A stretch of 64,000 bases of DNA from an alpha proteobacterium L41A (lineage in GTDB: Bacteria > Pseudomonadota > Alphaproteobacteria > Caulobacterales > Caulobacteraceae). Under the pieces are notes generated by a model. It was not told where the DNA came from, made no database searches, and saw nothing but the letters and a program-made list of their open reading frames with translations. Position 1 is the first letter of the stretch. Each line of letters opens with the position of its first letter. Below are positions 31,853 through 40,523 of this stretch, in pieces. The position numbers were made by a program, and so were the translations under genes. The DNA lies in NCBI GenBank assembly GCA_000335735.1, contig AMYY01000002.1:1-64000 (forward strand). Direction: 5' to 3'.

Positions 31853-32194
31853 CTAGAGGAACTCCAGCACCCGCTCCACGGGTCGGCCGATGACGGCGCC
31901 CTTGTCGGTCTCGACAATCGGCCGTTCGATCAGGATCGGCTGCGCGATCGCTGCGGCCAGGATGGCTTCGTCGGCTGCGCCGGCGTCCAGCAGCGCCTTG
32001 ACGTCAACTTCCTTTTTACGCAGCAGGCCGGACAAACCGAGGCCTGTTCTGGATGCCAATCGCTGCAGCGTCTCGCGGTCCCATCCGGTCTTCAGATATT
32101 CGACGACCGTCGGCTCGACGCCCTGTTCGCGCAGAAGAGCGAGGGCGTTGCGCGACGTGCTGCATTTCGGATTGTGGTAGAGGACGACCGACAT
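31853..32194 (-). CDS. arsC: arsenate reductase, glutaredoxin-coupled ArsC family
   Basis: A 113-residue thioredoxin-fold protein reducing arsenate to arsenite with glutathione/glutaredoxin. The catalytic Cys is in YHNPKCSTSRNAL, and the three Arg positions appear at LLRKKE, ERPIVE and IGRPVERV. No arsB/acr3 or arsR is adjacent, so arsenate resistance is likely only if the exporter lies elsewhere. ATG 32194 overlaps by one base the stop of the upstream membrane protein gene, so the two are coupled. Confidence 0.92.
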   Translation of the reverse strand: MSVVLYHNPKCSTSRNALALLREQGVEPTVVEYLKTGWDRETLQRLASRTGLGLSGLLRKKEVDVKALLDAGAADEAILAAAIAQPILIERPIVETDKGAVIGRPVERVLEFL

Positions 32195-32736
32195 CACGCC
32201 TCCTGCTTCAGACGATGCAGCAGCATGGCGCCCTGCAGCGACGCGACATAGATCACGCCGGACACGATCATGGCCGGCCAGGTCGTCAGGTTGATCCAAA
32301 GCGGAAGGTCCGGGGACGGCAGGGTTCCCAGCAGCCGCATCCCAAGATTGGCCACCACGCTATAGGCGATCAGCGCCAGCATGATGATCGGGATGGCGCG
32401 CGTCATCATGCGCCACTGAACCACCGCCAAGACGCCGTAGAACAGGACGGAGAAGATCGCGCCCGAGGCGATGGCGAAGGGCCACATGACCTTCATCATC
32501 TCCTGCTGCATGGCCAGTTGATCGGCCGACAGACCCATCTTGGCGTACTCCGCGCTCATCGCCGTCTCGAACCAGCCAGACGTGAACATCCACCAGGTCG
32601 GGATCAGGCCGACGATCAGGGCGATGACCAGGCCGATCACCATGGAGCGCGCGGAACGCTGGGCCTCGGCCATGCCGCGCGGCAGCTTCAGCGGGTTCAT
32701 GGCGCGGAGCCAGAGGTTGATCGTGTTGCGTGTCAT
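32194..32736 (-). CDS. four-helix membrane protein of unknown function
   Basis: A 180-residue protein with four transmembrane segments (about residues 30-52, 82-108, 115-135 and 147-170). The layout and the PLKLPRGMAEAQRSA amphipathic N-terminus resemble Yip1-like small membrane proteins, but I cannot assign a family with certainty. It is the first gene of a pair with arsC and is divergent from the AST operon across 96 bases. Confidence 0.7.
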   Translation of the reverse strand: MTRNTINLWLRAMNPLKLPRGMAEAQRSARSMVIGLVIALIVGLIPTWWMFTSGWFETAMSAEYAKMGLSADQLAMQQEMMKVMWPFAIASGAIFSVLFYGVLAVVQWRMMTRAIPIIMLALIAYSVVANLGMRLLGTLPSPDLPLWINLTTWPAMIVSGVIYVASLQGAMLLHRLKQEA

Positions 32737-32832
32737 GGGAGCTCTCGTTTTGAACGGAACCTAGCGGTGATCGGCGATGACTTACAGGCCCCGACCTTCA
32801 CCTTTGGGGTCGAGGCGTCTAGGGTCCGGCCG

Positions 32833-34083
32833 ATGCGGATTCTGACCTCGGACCAGGCCGTCCTCGATCACGTCGCCGCGCGACGCGAGACGATCATCGG
32901 CCGCACCATCGGCTGGGCGAACATCAACTCCGGCAGCCGCAACGCCGCCGGACTGAATGCTGTGCTGGATGTTCTGGAAGCGGCGGCGGGCGCCCTGCCC
33001 GCCCGTGTCGAACGCCTCCCGACACAGGGATCGACCACCGTTGCCGACGACGGATCGGTGCGGACCGAGGCCCATGCCGACGCGCTGAAGATCACCGCCC
33101 GGCCGGAGGCCCCGATCCAGGTCGTGCTGACCGGCCACTATGACACCGTCTTCCCCGCCGACAGCCGGTTCCAGACCGTCACCACGCGGTCCGACGGCGC
33201 CCTGAACGGGCCGGGTGTGGCGGACATGAAGGGCGGGATCAGCGTGCTTCTGGCCGCGCTGGAGGCGTTCGAGACGCACCCCGACCGGCACGGCGTCGGC
33301 TGGACCGTGCTGCTGAGCCCCGACGAAGAAATCGGCTCGCCGGCGTCCGCCCCGCTGCTGGCCGAGTTGGGCGCGCGCGGCCATGTCGGCCTGACCTATG
33401 AGCCGGCGCTGGCGGACGGCACGCTGGCCGGCGCGCGAAAGGGCAGCGGCAACTATCATCTGATCCTGACGGGCCGCGCCGCGCACGCCGGCCGCGCCTT
33501 CGACGAAGGTCGCAATGCGGTGGCCGGCGCCGCCATCATCGCCGCGGCCCTGCACGGACTGAACGGTCAGCACGAGGGCGTCACCGTCAATGTCGCCAAG
33601 ATTTCGGGCGGGGGCGCGCTGAACGTCGTCGCCGACAACGCCGTGGTGCGGTTTAACGTGCGGGTGCCGGACAAGGCGGCGGCCAACTGGATCGACGCAT
33701 CCGTGCGAACCATCGCCGCGACACCGCCGTTCGAGGGCCTGACGTTGGATCTGCACGGCGGCTTCACCCGAGCGCCCAAGCCGATGGACGCCGCCCAGAC
33801 CGCCCTGTTCGAGGCGGTGAAGGAAGCCGGCGCCCTGCTGGGCCAGCCCATCGCCTGGAAACCGTCGGGCGGGGTGTGCGAGGGCAACAATCTGCACGCG
33901 GCCGGCCTGCCCAATATCGACACCCTCGGCGTCCGCGGCGGCGACATCCATTCGGATCAGGAGTTCGCCTGGCCCGACAGCTTCGTCGAGCGCGCCCAAC
34001 TCAGCGCCCTGATCCTGTGCAAGATCGCGTCAGGAGAAATCGATGCGGCCAAACTGAAATCCCTGCGGATGGAAACCCTGTAG
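32833..34083 (+). CDS. M20-family metallohydrolase of the arginine succinyltransferase operon
   Basis: A 416-residue dinuclear zinc hydrolase of the M20 family (ArgE/DapE/carboxypeptidase G2 type). Metal and catalytic positions are GHYDTVF (His, Asp), GPGVADMKGG (bridging Asp), SPDEEIGS (catalytic Glu and Glu ligand), TYEPAL (Glu ligand) and DIHSDQEF (His ligand); the dimerisation domain sits in between. It starts the operon with astA, astD and astB, and no astE is present, so it may hydrolyse N-succinylglutamate to succinate and glutamate. That specific role is inference. Confidence 0.85.
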   Translation: MRILTSDQAVLDHVAARRETIIGRTIGWANINSGSRNAAGLNAVLDVLEAAAGALPARVERLPTQGSTTVADDGSVRTEAHADALKITARPEAPIQVVLTGHYDTVFPADSRFQTVTTRSDGALNGPGVADMKGGISVLLAALEAFETHPDRHGVGWTVLLSPDEEIGSPASAPLLAELGARGHVGLTYEPALADGTLAGARKGSGNYHLILTGRAAHAGRAFDEGRNAVAGAAIIAAALHGLNGQHEGVTVNVAKISGGGALNVVADNAVVRFNVRVPDKAAANWIDASVRTIAATPPFEGLTLDLHGGFTRAPKPMDAAQTALFEAVKEAGALLGQPIAWKPSGGVCEGNNLHAAGLPNIDTLGVRGGDIHSDQEFAWPDSFVERAQLSALILCKIASGEIDAAKLKSLRMETL

Positions 34084-34084
34084 A

Positions 34085-35092
34085 ATGCTTGTCGTCCGTC
34101 CCGCCGGCCCTGCCGATCTCGATCATCTGCTTGAGTTGGCTATCCTGTCCGGCCCCGGCTTCACCAGCCTGCCTGAAGACCCCGACGCCCTGGCCGATCG
34201 GCTGGAGCTGAGCCAGGCGAGCTTCGAAGGTCGCGTGCCTTGGCAAGAGGCCTGGTACACTCTGATGCTGGAAGACGGCGACACCGGCGACATCGACGGC
34301 GTCGGCTCGGTCAAGGCGACGGTGGGGCTGAAGCGACCCTTCTTCTCGTTCCGCGTCGTCAACAACACCGTCCAGTCGCCCTCGCTGGGGGTGAAGCTGG
34401 ACCACCAGACGCTGGTTCTGGTCAATGAATGCACGGGCTGGACCGAGGTCGGGTCGCTGTTCCTGAAGGCGGATCGGAGAAAGGGCGGCGCGGGCCGTCT
34501 GCTCAGCCAGTCGCGATACATGCTGATCGGCGCCCAGCCCGAGCTGTTCGCCGACAATGTGCTGGCCGAGTTGCGTGGCGTCTTCACGCCCGACGGCGCC
34601 TGCCCGTTCTGGGACCATGTGGCGCACAAATTCTTTCCGATGGAGTTCGACCACGCCGATCGAATGACCGGCTCGACGGACAAGCAGTTCATCCTGGACC
34701 TGGCCCCGCGGCACCCGATCTATGTCGAACTGCTGCCCGAACCGGCGCGTGCGGTGATCGGCAAGGTCCATCCGCAAGGCGTACCGGCCATGGCCCTGCT
34801 GGAAAGCGAGGGCTTCCGACCCAATGGGCTGGTCGACATCTTCGACGCCGGTCCGACCGTCGCCTGCGGCCGCGACAATATCCGGACCGTGCGCGACGCC
34901 CGGCGCCTGACGGTTCAGATCGTCGAGGGCGTCGAGGCCGAACTGCCGGCCCTGATCTCGACCGACAGCGTCGCCGCCTTCCGCGCCGTCCGCGCCAAGG
35001 CCGACATCGACGGCGACGCCGTTCGCCTGACCGCCGAAACCGCCGCCGCGCTCAAAGTGCGCAGCGAAGACCCTGTGCGAGTAAAATCATGA
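34085..35092 (+). CDS. astA: arginine N-succinyltransferase
   Basis: First enzyme of the ammonia-producing AST route: arginine plus succinyl-CoA gives N2-succinylarginine. The 335-residue protein has the family pattern VRPAGPADLDHLLELA, the GLTSLP-like GFTSLPEDPD, LNECTG-type VNECTGWTEV, and KFFPMEFDHADRMTG. It begins 1 base after the M20 gene's stop and overlaps astD by 4 bases (ATGA). Confidence 0.95.
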   Translation: MLVVRPAGPADLDHLLELAILSGPGFTSLPEDPDALADRLELSQASFEGRVPWQEAWYTLMLEDGDTGDIDGVGSVKATVGLKRPFFSFRVVNNTVQSPSLGVKLDHQTLVLVNECTGWTEVGSLFLKADRRKGGAGRLLSQSRYMLIGAQPELFADNVLAELRGVFTPDGACPFWDHVAHKFFPMEFDHADRMTGSTDKQFILDLAPRHPIYVELLPEPARAVIGKVHPQGVPAMALLESEGFRPNGLVDIFDAGPTVACGRDNIRTVRDARRLTVQIVEGVEAELPALISTDSVAAFRAVRAKADIDGDAVRLTAETAAALKVRSEDPVRVKS

Positions 35093-36504
35093 CCCGCTTC
35101 ACCTCCACCGATCCCGCCACCGAAGCGACCAACTGGGAGGGCGAGGCCGCCAGCCCGGCCCAGGTCCAGGCCGCCGTCGACGCCGCCCGCACCGCCTTCC
35201 CCGCCTGGGCCGATACGCCGCGCGCCGAACGGATCGACGCCGTCAAACGCTATCAGGCCGTGCTGAAAGATCGCGCGCCCCAGATCGCCGAGGCCATCGC
35301 CCGCGAGACCGGCAAGCCGCTGTGGGAGACCAAGACCGAGGCCGCGGCCATGATCGGCAAGGTGGACATCTCGATCCGCGCCTATGACGAGCGCACCGGC
35401 GAACGGACCAGCGACACGGCGTTCGGCCGCGCGACCCTGCGGCACCGTCCGCACGGCGTGGCGGCGGTGCTTGGCCCGTTCAACTTCCCCGGCCATCTGC
35501 CGAACGGCCATATCGTCCCCGCCCTGCTGGCGGGCGACACGGTCGTCTTCAAGCCGTCTGAAGAAACGCCCCTGGTCGGTCAGGTGATGGCCGAAGCCTT
35601 CGCCGCCGCCGATCTGCCGACCGGCGTGGTCAATGTGGTCCAGGGCGGGCGTGAGACGGGCGCGGCTCTGCTGGACGCCGGCATCGACGCCCTGATGTTC
35701 ACCGGCTCGGGTGCGGCGGGCGCGCATTTCCGCAGGAAGTTCGCCGACGATCCCCACGTCATCCTGGCGCTGGAGCTGGGCGGCAACAATCCGTTGGTCG
35801 TGTGGGACGCAGCGGATGCCGAGGCCGTCGCGGGCATCGCGGTTCAATCCGCCTTCATCACAACCGGCCAGCGTTGCTCGTGCGCGCGTCGCCTGATCGT
35901 GCCGGAAGGACCGCAAGGCGATGCGATCATCGAAGCCATCGCCGCTCTATCCGACCGGCTGATCTTCGGCCCGTGGGACAGCGATCCCGAATCCTATGCC
36001 GGCCCGCTGATCTCGGCGCGAGCGGCCGAGGCGGCGCTGAAGGCGTTGCAGGACCGGATCGACAGCGGGGCCAAGGTCATCCGCGCCTCCGGGCCGGTCG
36101 CCAACCTTCCGGGCGCTTTCGTCAAGCCGGCCATCATCGACGTGACGGGGGTCGACGTACCTGACGAAGAGATGTTCGCCCCCTTCCTGTCAGTGACGCG
36201 CGTCGGGTCGTTCGAGGCGGCGATCCAGGCGGCGAACGCAACCCGCTACGGCCTGTCCGCCGGTCTGGTCAGCGATGATCCGAAGAACTGGGACCACTTC
36301 ATCCGCCGCATCCGCGCGGGCGTGGTCAACTTCAACCGTCCGACCACCGGCGCCGCCGGCGACATGCCGTTCGGCGGCTTGGGGGCCAGCGGCAACCACC
36401 GGCCCAGCGCCTATTACGCCGCCGACTATTGCGCCTATCCGGTCGCCAGTTTCGAGGCCGACGCCGTCGCCAACATCGAAGGCGAGATCAAGGGATTGCG
36501 ATGA
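35089..36504 (+). CDS. astD: N-succinylglutamate 5-semialdehyde dehydrogenase
   Basis: NAD-dependent aldehyde dehydrogenase of the AST pathway, 471 residues. The catalytic Glu is in LALELGGNNPLVV and the catalytic Cys in TTGQRCSCARRL; LGPFNFPGHLPNGHIVPALLAG and FTGSGAAGAHF belong to the cofactor site. ATG 35089 overlaps the astA stop; the longer open frame upstream is antisense-type noise inside astA. The stop overlaps the astB start by 4 bases. Confidence 0.95.
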   Translation: MTRFTSTDPATEATNWEGEAASPAQVQAAVDAARTAFPAWADTPRAERIDAVKRYQAVLKDRAPQIAEAIARETGKPLWETKTEAAAMIGKVDISIRAYDERTGERTSDTAFGRATLRHRPHGVAAVLGPFNFPGHLPNGHIVPALLAGDTVVFKPSEETPLVGQVMAEAFAAADLPTGVVNVVQGGRETGAALLDAGIDALMFTGSGAAGAHFRRKFADDPHVILALELGGNNPLVVWDAADAEAVAGIAVQSAFITTGQRCSCARRLIVPEGPQGDAIIEAIAALSDRLIFGPWDSDPESYAGPLISARAAEAALKALQDRIDSGAKVIRASGPVANLPGAFVKPAIIDVTGVDVPDEEMFAPFLSVTRVGSFEAAIQAANATRYGLSAGLVSDDPKNWDHFIRRIRAGVVNFNRPTTGAAGDMPFGGLGASGNHRPSAYYAADYCAYPVASFEADAVANIEGEIKGLR

Positions 36505-37838
36505 TCAGCGCTGTCGAGGCCAACGCCGACGGTCTGATCGGGCCGACCCATTCCTACGCCGGTCTGTCGCCGGGCAATCTGGCCTCCAGCCTGAACAAGG
36601 GCGAGGCGTCTAACCCGCGCGCGGCCGTCCTTCAGGGCCTCGACAAGATGAAGACCCTGAAGGACCTGGGCCTGCCCCAGTTTGTCCTGCCGCCGCATGA
36701 GCGACCGAGCATTCCCTTCCTGCGGACCCTGGGCTTCGCCGGATCGGACGCCCAGGTCCTGGAGCGGGCCTGGCGGAGCGCGCCCTCGTTCGCCGCCGCC
36801 GCCTGTTCGGCCTCGCCCATGTGGGCCGCCAACGCCGCGACCGTGACCCCCAGCGCTGACGCCGCCGACGGCCGGGTGCATTTCACGCCGGCCAATCTGC
36901 ACACCAATCTGCACCGCAGCCTGGAGCACCGGCAGACCAAGAGCGCCTTGGACGCCCTGTTTCCCGACGCCAGCCGGTTCGCCGTCCATGACGCCCTGCC
37001 CGCGGTCGCGCATCTGGCCGACGAAGGCGCCGCCAACCACGTTCGCCTGTGCGCCGAGCATGGCGGTCGCGGCGTCAATCTGCTGGTCTGGGGTCGCGAG
37101 GCGTTCGAGCCGTGGGACGGCCCCTTCCCCGCCCGCCAGACGCGCGAAGCGTCGGAAGCCATCGTCCGCCGCCACGAGGCCGGACGGCCGGTGCTGGCCC
37201 AGCAGTCCCGCGCGGCCATCGCGGGCGGCACCTTCCACAACGATGTGGTCTGCGTCGGGGCGCTGGACACCCTGTTCTTCCACGAGTTGGCGTTCGAGGA
37301 CACGGCCGCAACCCAGGCCGCCATTCGCCGCGCCGCCGATGGGCTGTTCGAGCCGATCTTCATCGAGGTCTCGTCCGCCGACCTGCCGCTGGCCGATGCG
37401 ATTTCGAGCTATCTGTTCAACTCCATGCTGATCCAGGTTCCGGGCGAGGATCGCCTGACCCTGATCTGTCCGACCGAGACCCGCGACAACCCGCGCAGCC
37501 ATGCTGTGGCGCAGGCGCTGGCCGCCTCCAACGGTCCGATCGGCCGGGTGCAGTATGTCGACGTGCGCCAGTCGATGCGCAACGGCGGCGGACCGGCCTG
37601 CCTGCGGCTGCGCGTCGTCCTGACCGAGGCCGAGCTGGCGGCGACGAACCCGGCCATGCGCCTGACGGACGATCTGCATACGCGTCTGTCGGATTGGGCC
37701 AGGCGCTGGTACCGCGACGAACTGCGCCCCGGCGATCTGGCCGATCCTGACCTGCTCACGGAAAGCCGCAGCGCGCTGGACGACCTGACGACGATCCTGA
37801 ACCTCGGAACCGACTTCTACCCCTTCCAGAGAGGCTGA
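36501..37838 (+). CDS. astB: N-succinylarginine dihydrolase
   Basis: Hydrolyses N2-succinylarginine to N2-succinylornithine, CO2 and two ammonia. A 445-residue amidinotransferase-fold protein starting ISAVEANADGLIGPTHSYAGLS, with FTPANLHTNLHRSLEHRQT, the His-containing GTFHNDVVCVG and the C-terminal catalytic Cys in NGGGPACLRLRV. It overlaps astD by 4 bases. astC (transaminase) and astE are not in this operon. Confidence 0.96.
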   Translation: MISAVEANADGLIGPTHSYAGLSPGNLASSLNKGEASNPRAAVLQGLDKMKTLKDLGLPQFVLPPHERPSIPFLRTLGFAGSDAQVLERAWRSAPSFAAAACSASPMWAANAATVTPSADAADGRVHFTPANLHTNLHRSLEHRQTKSALDALFPDASRFAVHDALPAVAHLADEGAANHVRLCAEHGGRGVNLLVWGREAFEPWDGPFPARQTREASEAIVRRHEAGRPVLAQQSRAAIAGGTFHNDVVCVGALDTLFFHELAFEDTAATQAAIRRAADGLFEPIFIEVSSADLPLADAISSYLFNSMLIQVPGEDRLTLICPTETRDNPRSHAVAQALAASNGPIGRVQYVDVRQSMRNGGGPACLRLRVVLTEAELAATNPAMRLTDDLHTRLSDWARRWYRDELRPGDLADPDLLTESRSALDDLTTILNLGTDFYPFQRG

Positions 37839-37845
37839 TCCGGCC

Positions 37846-39132
37846 ATGACGACCGCAGCGCCCATGAGCCCCGCCCGCCGATGGAGAAATATCGTCGGCG
37901 GATCGGCCGGCAATCTGGTGGAGTGGTTCGACTGGTACGCCTATGCGGCCTTCACCCTGTATTTCGCGCCCGTCTTCTTCCCCAGCGAGGACCCGACGGC
38001 GCAACTGCTGAGCGCCGCCGCCGTCTTTGCGGTGGGCTTCCTGATGCGGCCCATCGGGGCATGGATCATGGGAATCTACGCCGACCGCAAAGGTCGCAAG
38101 GCGGGGCTGACCCTCTCGGTGACCCTGATGTGCACGGGTTCGCTGATCATCGGCGTGACGCCTGGCTATGCTTCCATCGGCCAGGCGGCGCCAGCGCTGC
38201 TGCTGTTCGCGCGGCTGTTGCAGGGGCTCAGCGTCGGCGGAGAATACGGATCCAGCGCCACCTATCTGTCCGAAATGGCCGAGCCGCATCGCCGGGGCTT
38301 CTGGTCCAGCTTCCAGTACGTCACCCTGATCTCGGGTCAGTTGATCGCCCTGCTGCTGTTGATCGTGTTGCAAAATACGTTGAGCGAGACGGCGCTGGCC
38401 TCTTGGGGCTGGCGCATCCCCTTCTTCGTCGGCGCGGGCTTGGCGGTCGTCGTCTTCTGGCTGCGTCGCCGGCTGGACGAGACGCATAAGGCGACCGAGG
38501 CCAAGGACGCCCCGAAATCCAGCGCCGTGCAGTTGATCCTGAAACACCCGAAAGAGGCCTTGATGGTGCTGGGCCTGACGGCCGGCGGCACCTTGGCCTT
38601 CTACACCTACACGACCTACCTCCAGAAGTTCCTGGTCAACACGAGCGGGTTTTCCAAGAACACGGCGACAGAAATCAGCGCGGCGGCCCTATTCGTCTTC
38701 ATGCTGCTTCAGCCGGCGGTCGGCGCGCTTTCGGACAGGGTCGGACGGCGTCCCGTGATGATCGCTTTCGGCGTACTGGGGGTGTTGTGCACCGTACCAA
38801 TTATGACGACCCTATCGACGGTCGAGAGCCCTTTCGTCGCCTTCCTCCTGGCGCTGGCCGGGCTGGTGATCGTGTCGGGCTACACCGCGATCAATGCGGT
38901 GGTGAAGGCCGAGCTGTTCCCCGCCCACATCCGCGCCCTCGGCGTCGCTCTGCCTTACGCCATCGCCAATGCGGTGTTCGGGGGCACGGCGGACTATGTG
39001 GCGCTGTGGCTGAAGGGCGCGGGCGTCGAGAGCGTCTTCTTCTGGTACGTGACCGGGATGATCGGGCTGTCGCTGCTGACCTTCATCCGCATGCGCGACA
39101 CCAAGCACAACAGCCTGATCACGCATACCTGA
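37846..39132 (+). CDS. MHS-family MFS symporter (KgtP-like)
   Basis: A 428-residue, 12-helix major facilitator of the metabolite:H+ symporter family. Hallmarks are GNLVEWFDWYAYA at the start, the loop 2-3 motif GIYADRKGRKAGL, LLQGLSVGGEYGSSATYLSE and the loop 8-9 motif DRVGRRPVM. E. coli KgtP imports 2-oxoglutarate. Placed 7 bases after astB, it probably imports a substrate or product of the AST route, such as arginine, a dicarboxylate or 2-oxoglutarate; the substrate is not decided by sequence. Confidence 0.87.
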   Translation: MTTAAPMSPARRWRNIVGGSAGNLVEWFDWYAYAAFTLYFAPVFFPSEDPTAQLLSAAAVFAVGFLMRPIGAWIMGIYADRKGRKAGLTLSVTLMCTGSLIIGVTPGYASIGQAAPALLLFARLLQGLSVGGEYGSSATYLSEMAEPHRRGFWSSFQYVTLISGQLIALLLLIVLQNTLSETALASWGWRIPFFVGAGLAVVVFWLRRRLDETHKATEAKDAPKSSAVQLILKHPKEALMVLGLTAGGTLAFYTYTTYLQKFLVNTSGFSKNTATEISAAALFVFMLLQPAVGALSDRVGRRPVMIAFGVLGVLCTVPIMTTLSTVESPFVAFLLALAGLVIVSGYTAINAVVKAELFPAHIRALGVALPYAIANAVFGGTADYVALWLKGAGVESVFFWYVTGMIGLSLLTFIRMRDTKHNSLITHT

Positions 39133-39138
39133 CGCCGA

Positions 39139-40014
39139 TCAGGCCGCGAACCGCCCACCGCGCTGGGCGTAAGCCTGGGTGCCGCGGGTGAAGACCTGGT
39201 CGGTCGGCAGGACGGTTTCGATGGCGAGGTCGTCCCTGCCTTTCAGCGCCGCATAGACAGGGCCGAAGTCCTTGAGCGTCTCGTCCTTCAGGGCTTCCAG
39301 GCTGTCGATGACGAAATAGACCTGCTGGAAGTCGTCGATCCGGTAGAGGGTCCGCATCACCCGCTCCAGGTCGAACCCCAGGCGATTGGGCGATGGGTCA
39401 TCCAGAGCAAAGACGCTCTCGGTCGCCGAAGAAACGATGCCGGCGCCGTAGATGCGAAGGCCGTCCGCCTCCTTCATCAGGCCGAACTCGACCGTATACC
39501 AGTACAGGCGCGCCAGGTTCGGAAGCATGCCCAGGCCGGCCGCCCGCTGTCCGCCCTTGCCATAGGCCTCCATATAGGCGGCGAAATCGGGGTCGGTCAG
39601 CATCGGCACGTGGCCGAAGACGTCGTGGAAGATGTCGGGTTCCTGGAGGTAGTCGAGTTGGTCGGGCTTGCGGATAAACTGGCCCGAGACGAACCGGCGG
39701 TTAGCCAGATGGTCGAAGAAGACCTCGTCCGGCACAAGACCCGGCACGCAGACGACCGTCCAGCCGGTCAGGGCCTGAAGCTTGGGATTGATCACGTCGA
39801 AGTCGGGAATGCCACCGGCGTTCAGGTCCAGCGCGTCTAGTCCCCGCATGAAGGCGTCGCAGGCGCGACCAGGGAGGATCTTCATCTGCCTGGCGTAAAG
39901 CGTGTCCCAGGTTTGGTGCTCGACCTCGGTATAGGCGGCCCAGTTCTGGGGAATGGTCCAGTCGGCGGCCGCGCCCTCGGGCGGCTTTTCGAAGACGTGT
40001 TCGAAGTCGGACAT
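39139..40014 (-). CDS. phhA: phenylalanine 4-monooxygenase
   Basis: Converts phenylalanine to tyrosine using O2 and tetrahydropterin, with non-haem iron. The 291-residue bacterial form lacks an ACT domain. Iron ligands are the two His in PDIFHDVFGHVPML and the Glu in YWYTVEFGLM; the pterin region is SGQFIRKPDQLDYLQEPD. ATG 40014 is preferred; the open frame upstream overlaps the hspQ gene. Converges with the MHS transporter at 6 bases. Confidence 0.96.
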   Translation of the reverse strand: MSDFEHVFEKPPEGAAADWTIPQNWAAYTEVEHQTWDTLYARQMKILPGRACDAFMRGLDALDLNAGGIPDFDVINPKLQALTGWTVVCVPGLVPDEVFFDHLANRRFVSGQFIRKPDQLDYLQEPDIFHDVFGHVPMLTDPDFAAYMEAYGKGGQRAAGLGMLPNLARLYWYTVEFGLMKEADGLRIYGAGIVSSATESVFALDDPSPNRLGFDLERVMRTLYRIDDFQQVYFVIDSLEALKDETLKDFGPVYAALKGRDDLAIETVLPTDQVFTRGTQAYAQRGGRFAA

Positions 40015-40069
40015 GGCGTATTCCTCTTTTGCCGCCATCCTAGCCCGGAGCCGCCACGGCTTCCAACCG

Positions 40070-40378
40070 TCAGTGCAGACGTTCATCCAGCGGTGCGTGG
40101 TGGCCCATGCCGTCGGTGGTGAACCACCGCTCGGCGTCGTCGGGCAGCAGCACGGAATCACCGTCTTCGAGAGCGCCCTCGGCGGCATAGGCGACGAACC
40201 CGCCATCCTCGCCCAGGGCGAAGACGCGGTAGAAGGGCTGGTCCGGTCTGACCAGGCCGCTTTCACCGGCCGGCCCCTCATAGGCGTGATCGACATCCAT
40301 CACGACGCCACGAAAGGCGTCGTCGCGGTGGCGGACGATCTGGCCGATGGCGAAACGTGCGGTCTGAATGCGGGTCAT
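40070..40378 (-). CDS. hspQ: heat shock protein HspQ
   Basis: A 102-residue YccV-like domain protein; E. coli HspQ is a specificity-enhancing factor and substrate of Lon. The pattern ARFAIGQIVRHRDDAFRGVV.DVD and YRVFAL...YAAEGAL is complete. It lies 55 bases upstream of phhA, possibly in the same operon. Confidence 0.9.
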   Translation of the reverse strand: MTRIQTARFAIGQIVRHRDDAFRGVVMDVDHAYEGPAGESGLVRPDQPFYRVFALGEDGGFVAYAAEGALEDGDSVLLPDDAERWFTTDGMGHHAPLDERLH

Positions 40379-40523
40379 CGCGCTTCATACGATTCAGCGC
40401 ATGACCCCAATGCCTGCCAGTCTGTTCATCTTCCTGACAGAATGGCTTGGCGCGGACGATCCTGGCGGGTTAGGCTGACCAGGACGGGCGCCGCTTTGGA
40501 CCGCCCACAACGGATGACGGCCC

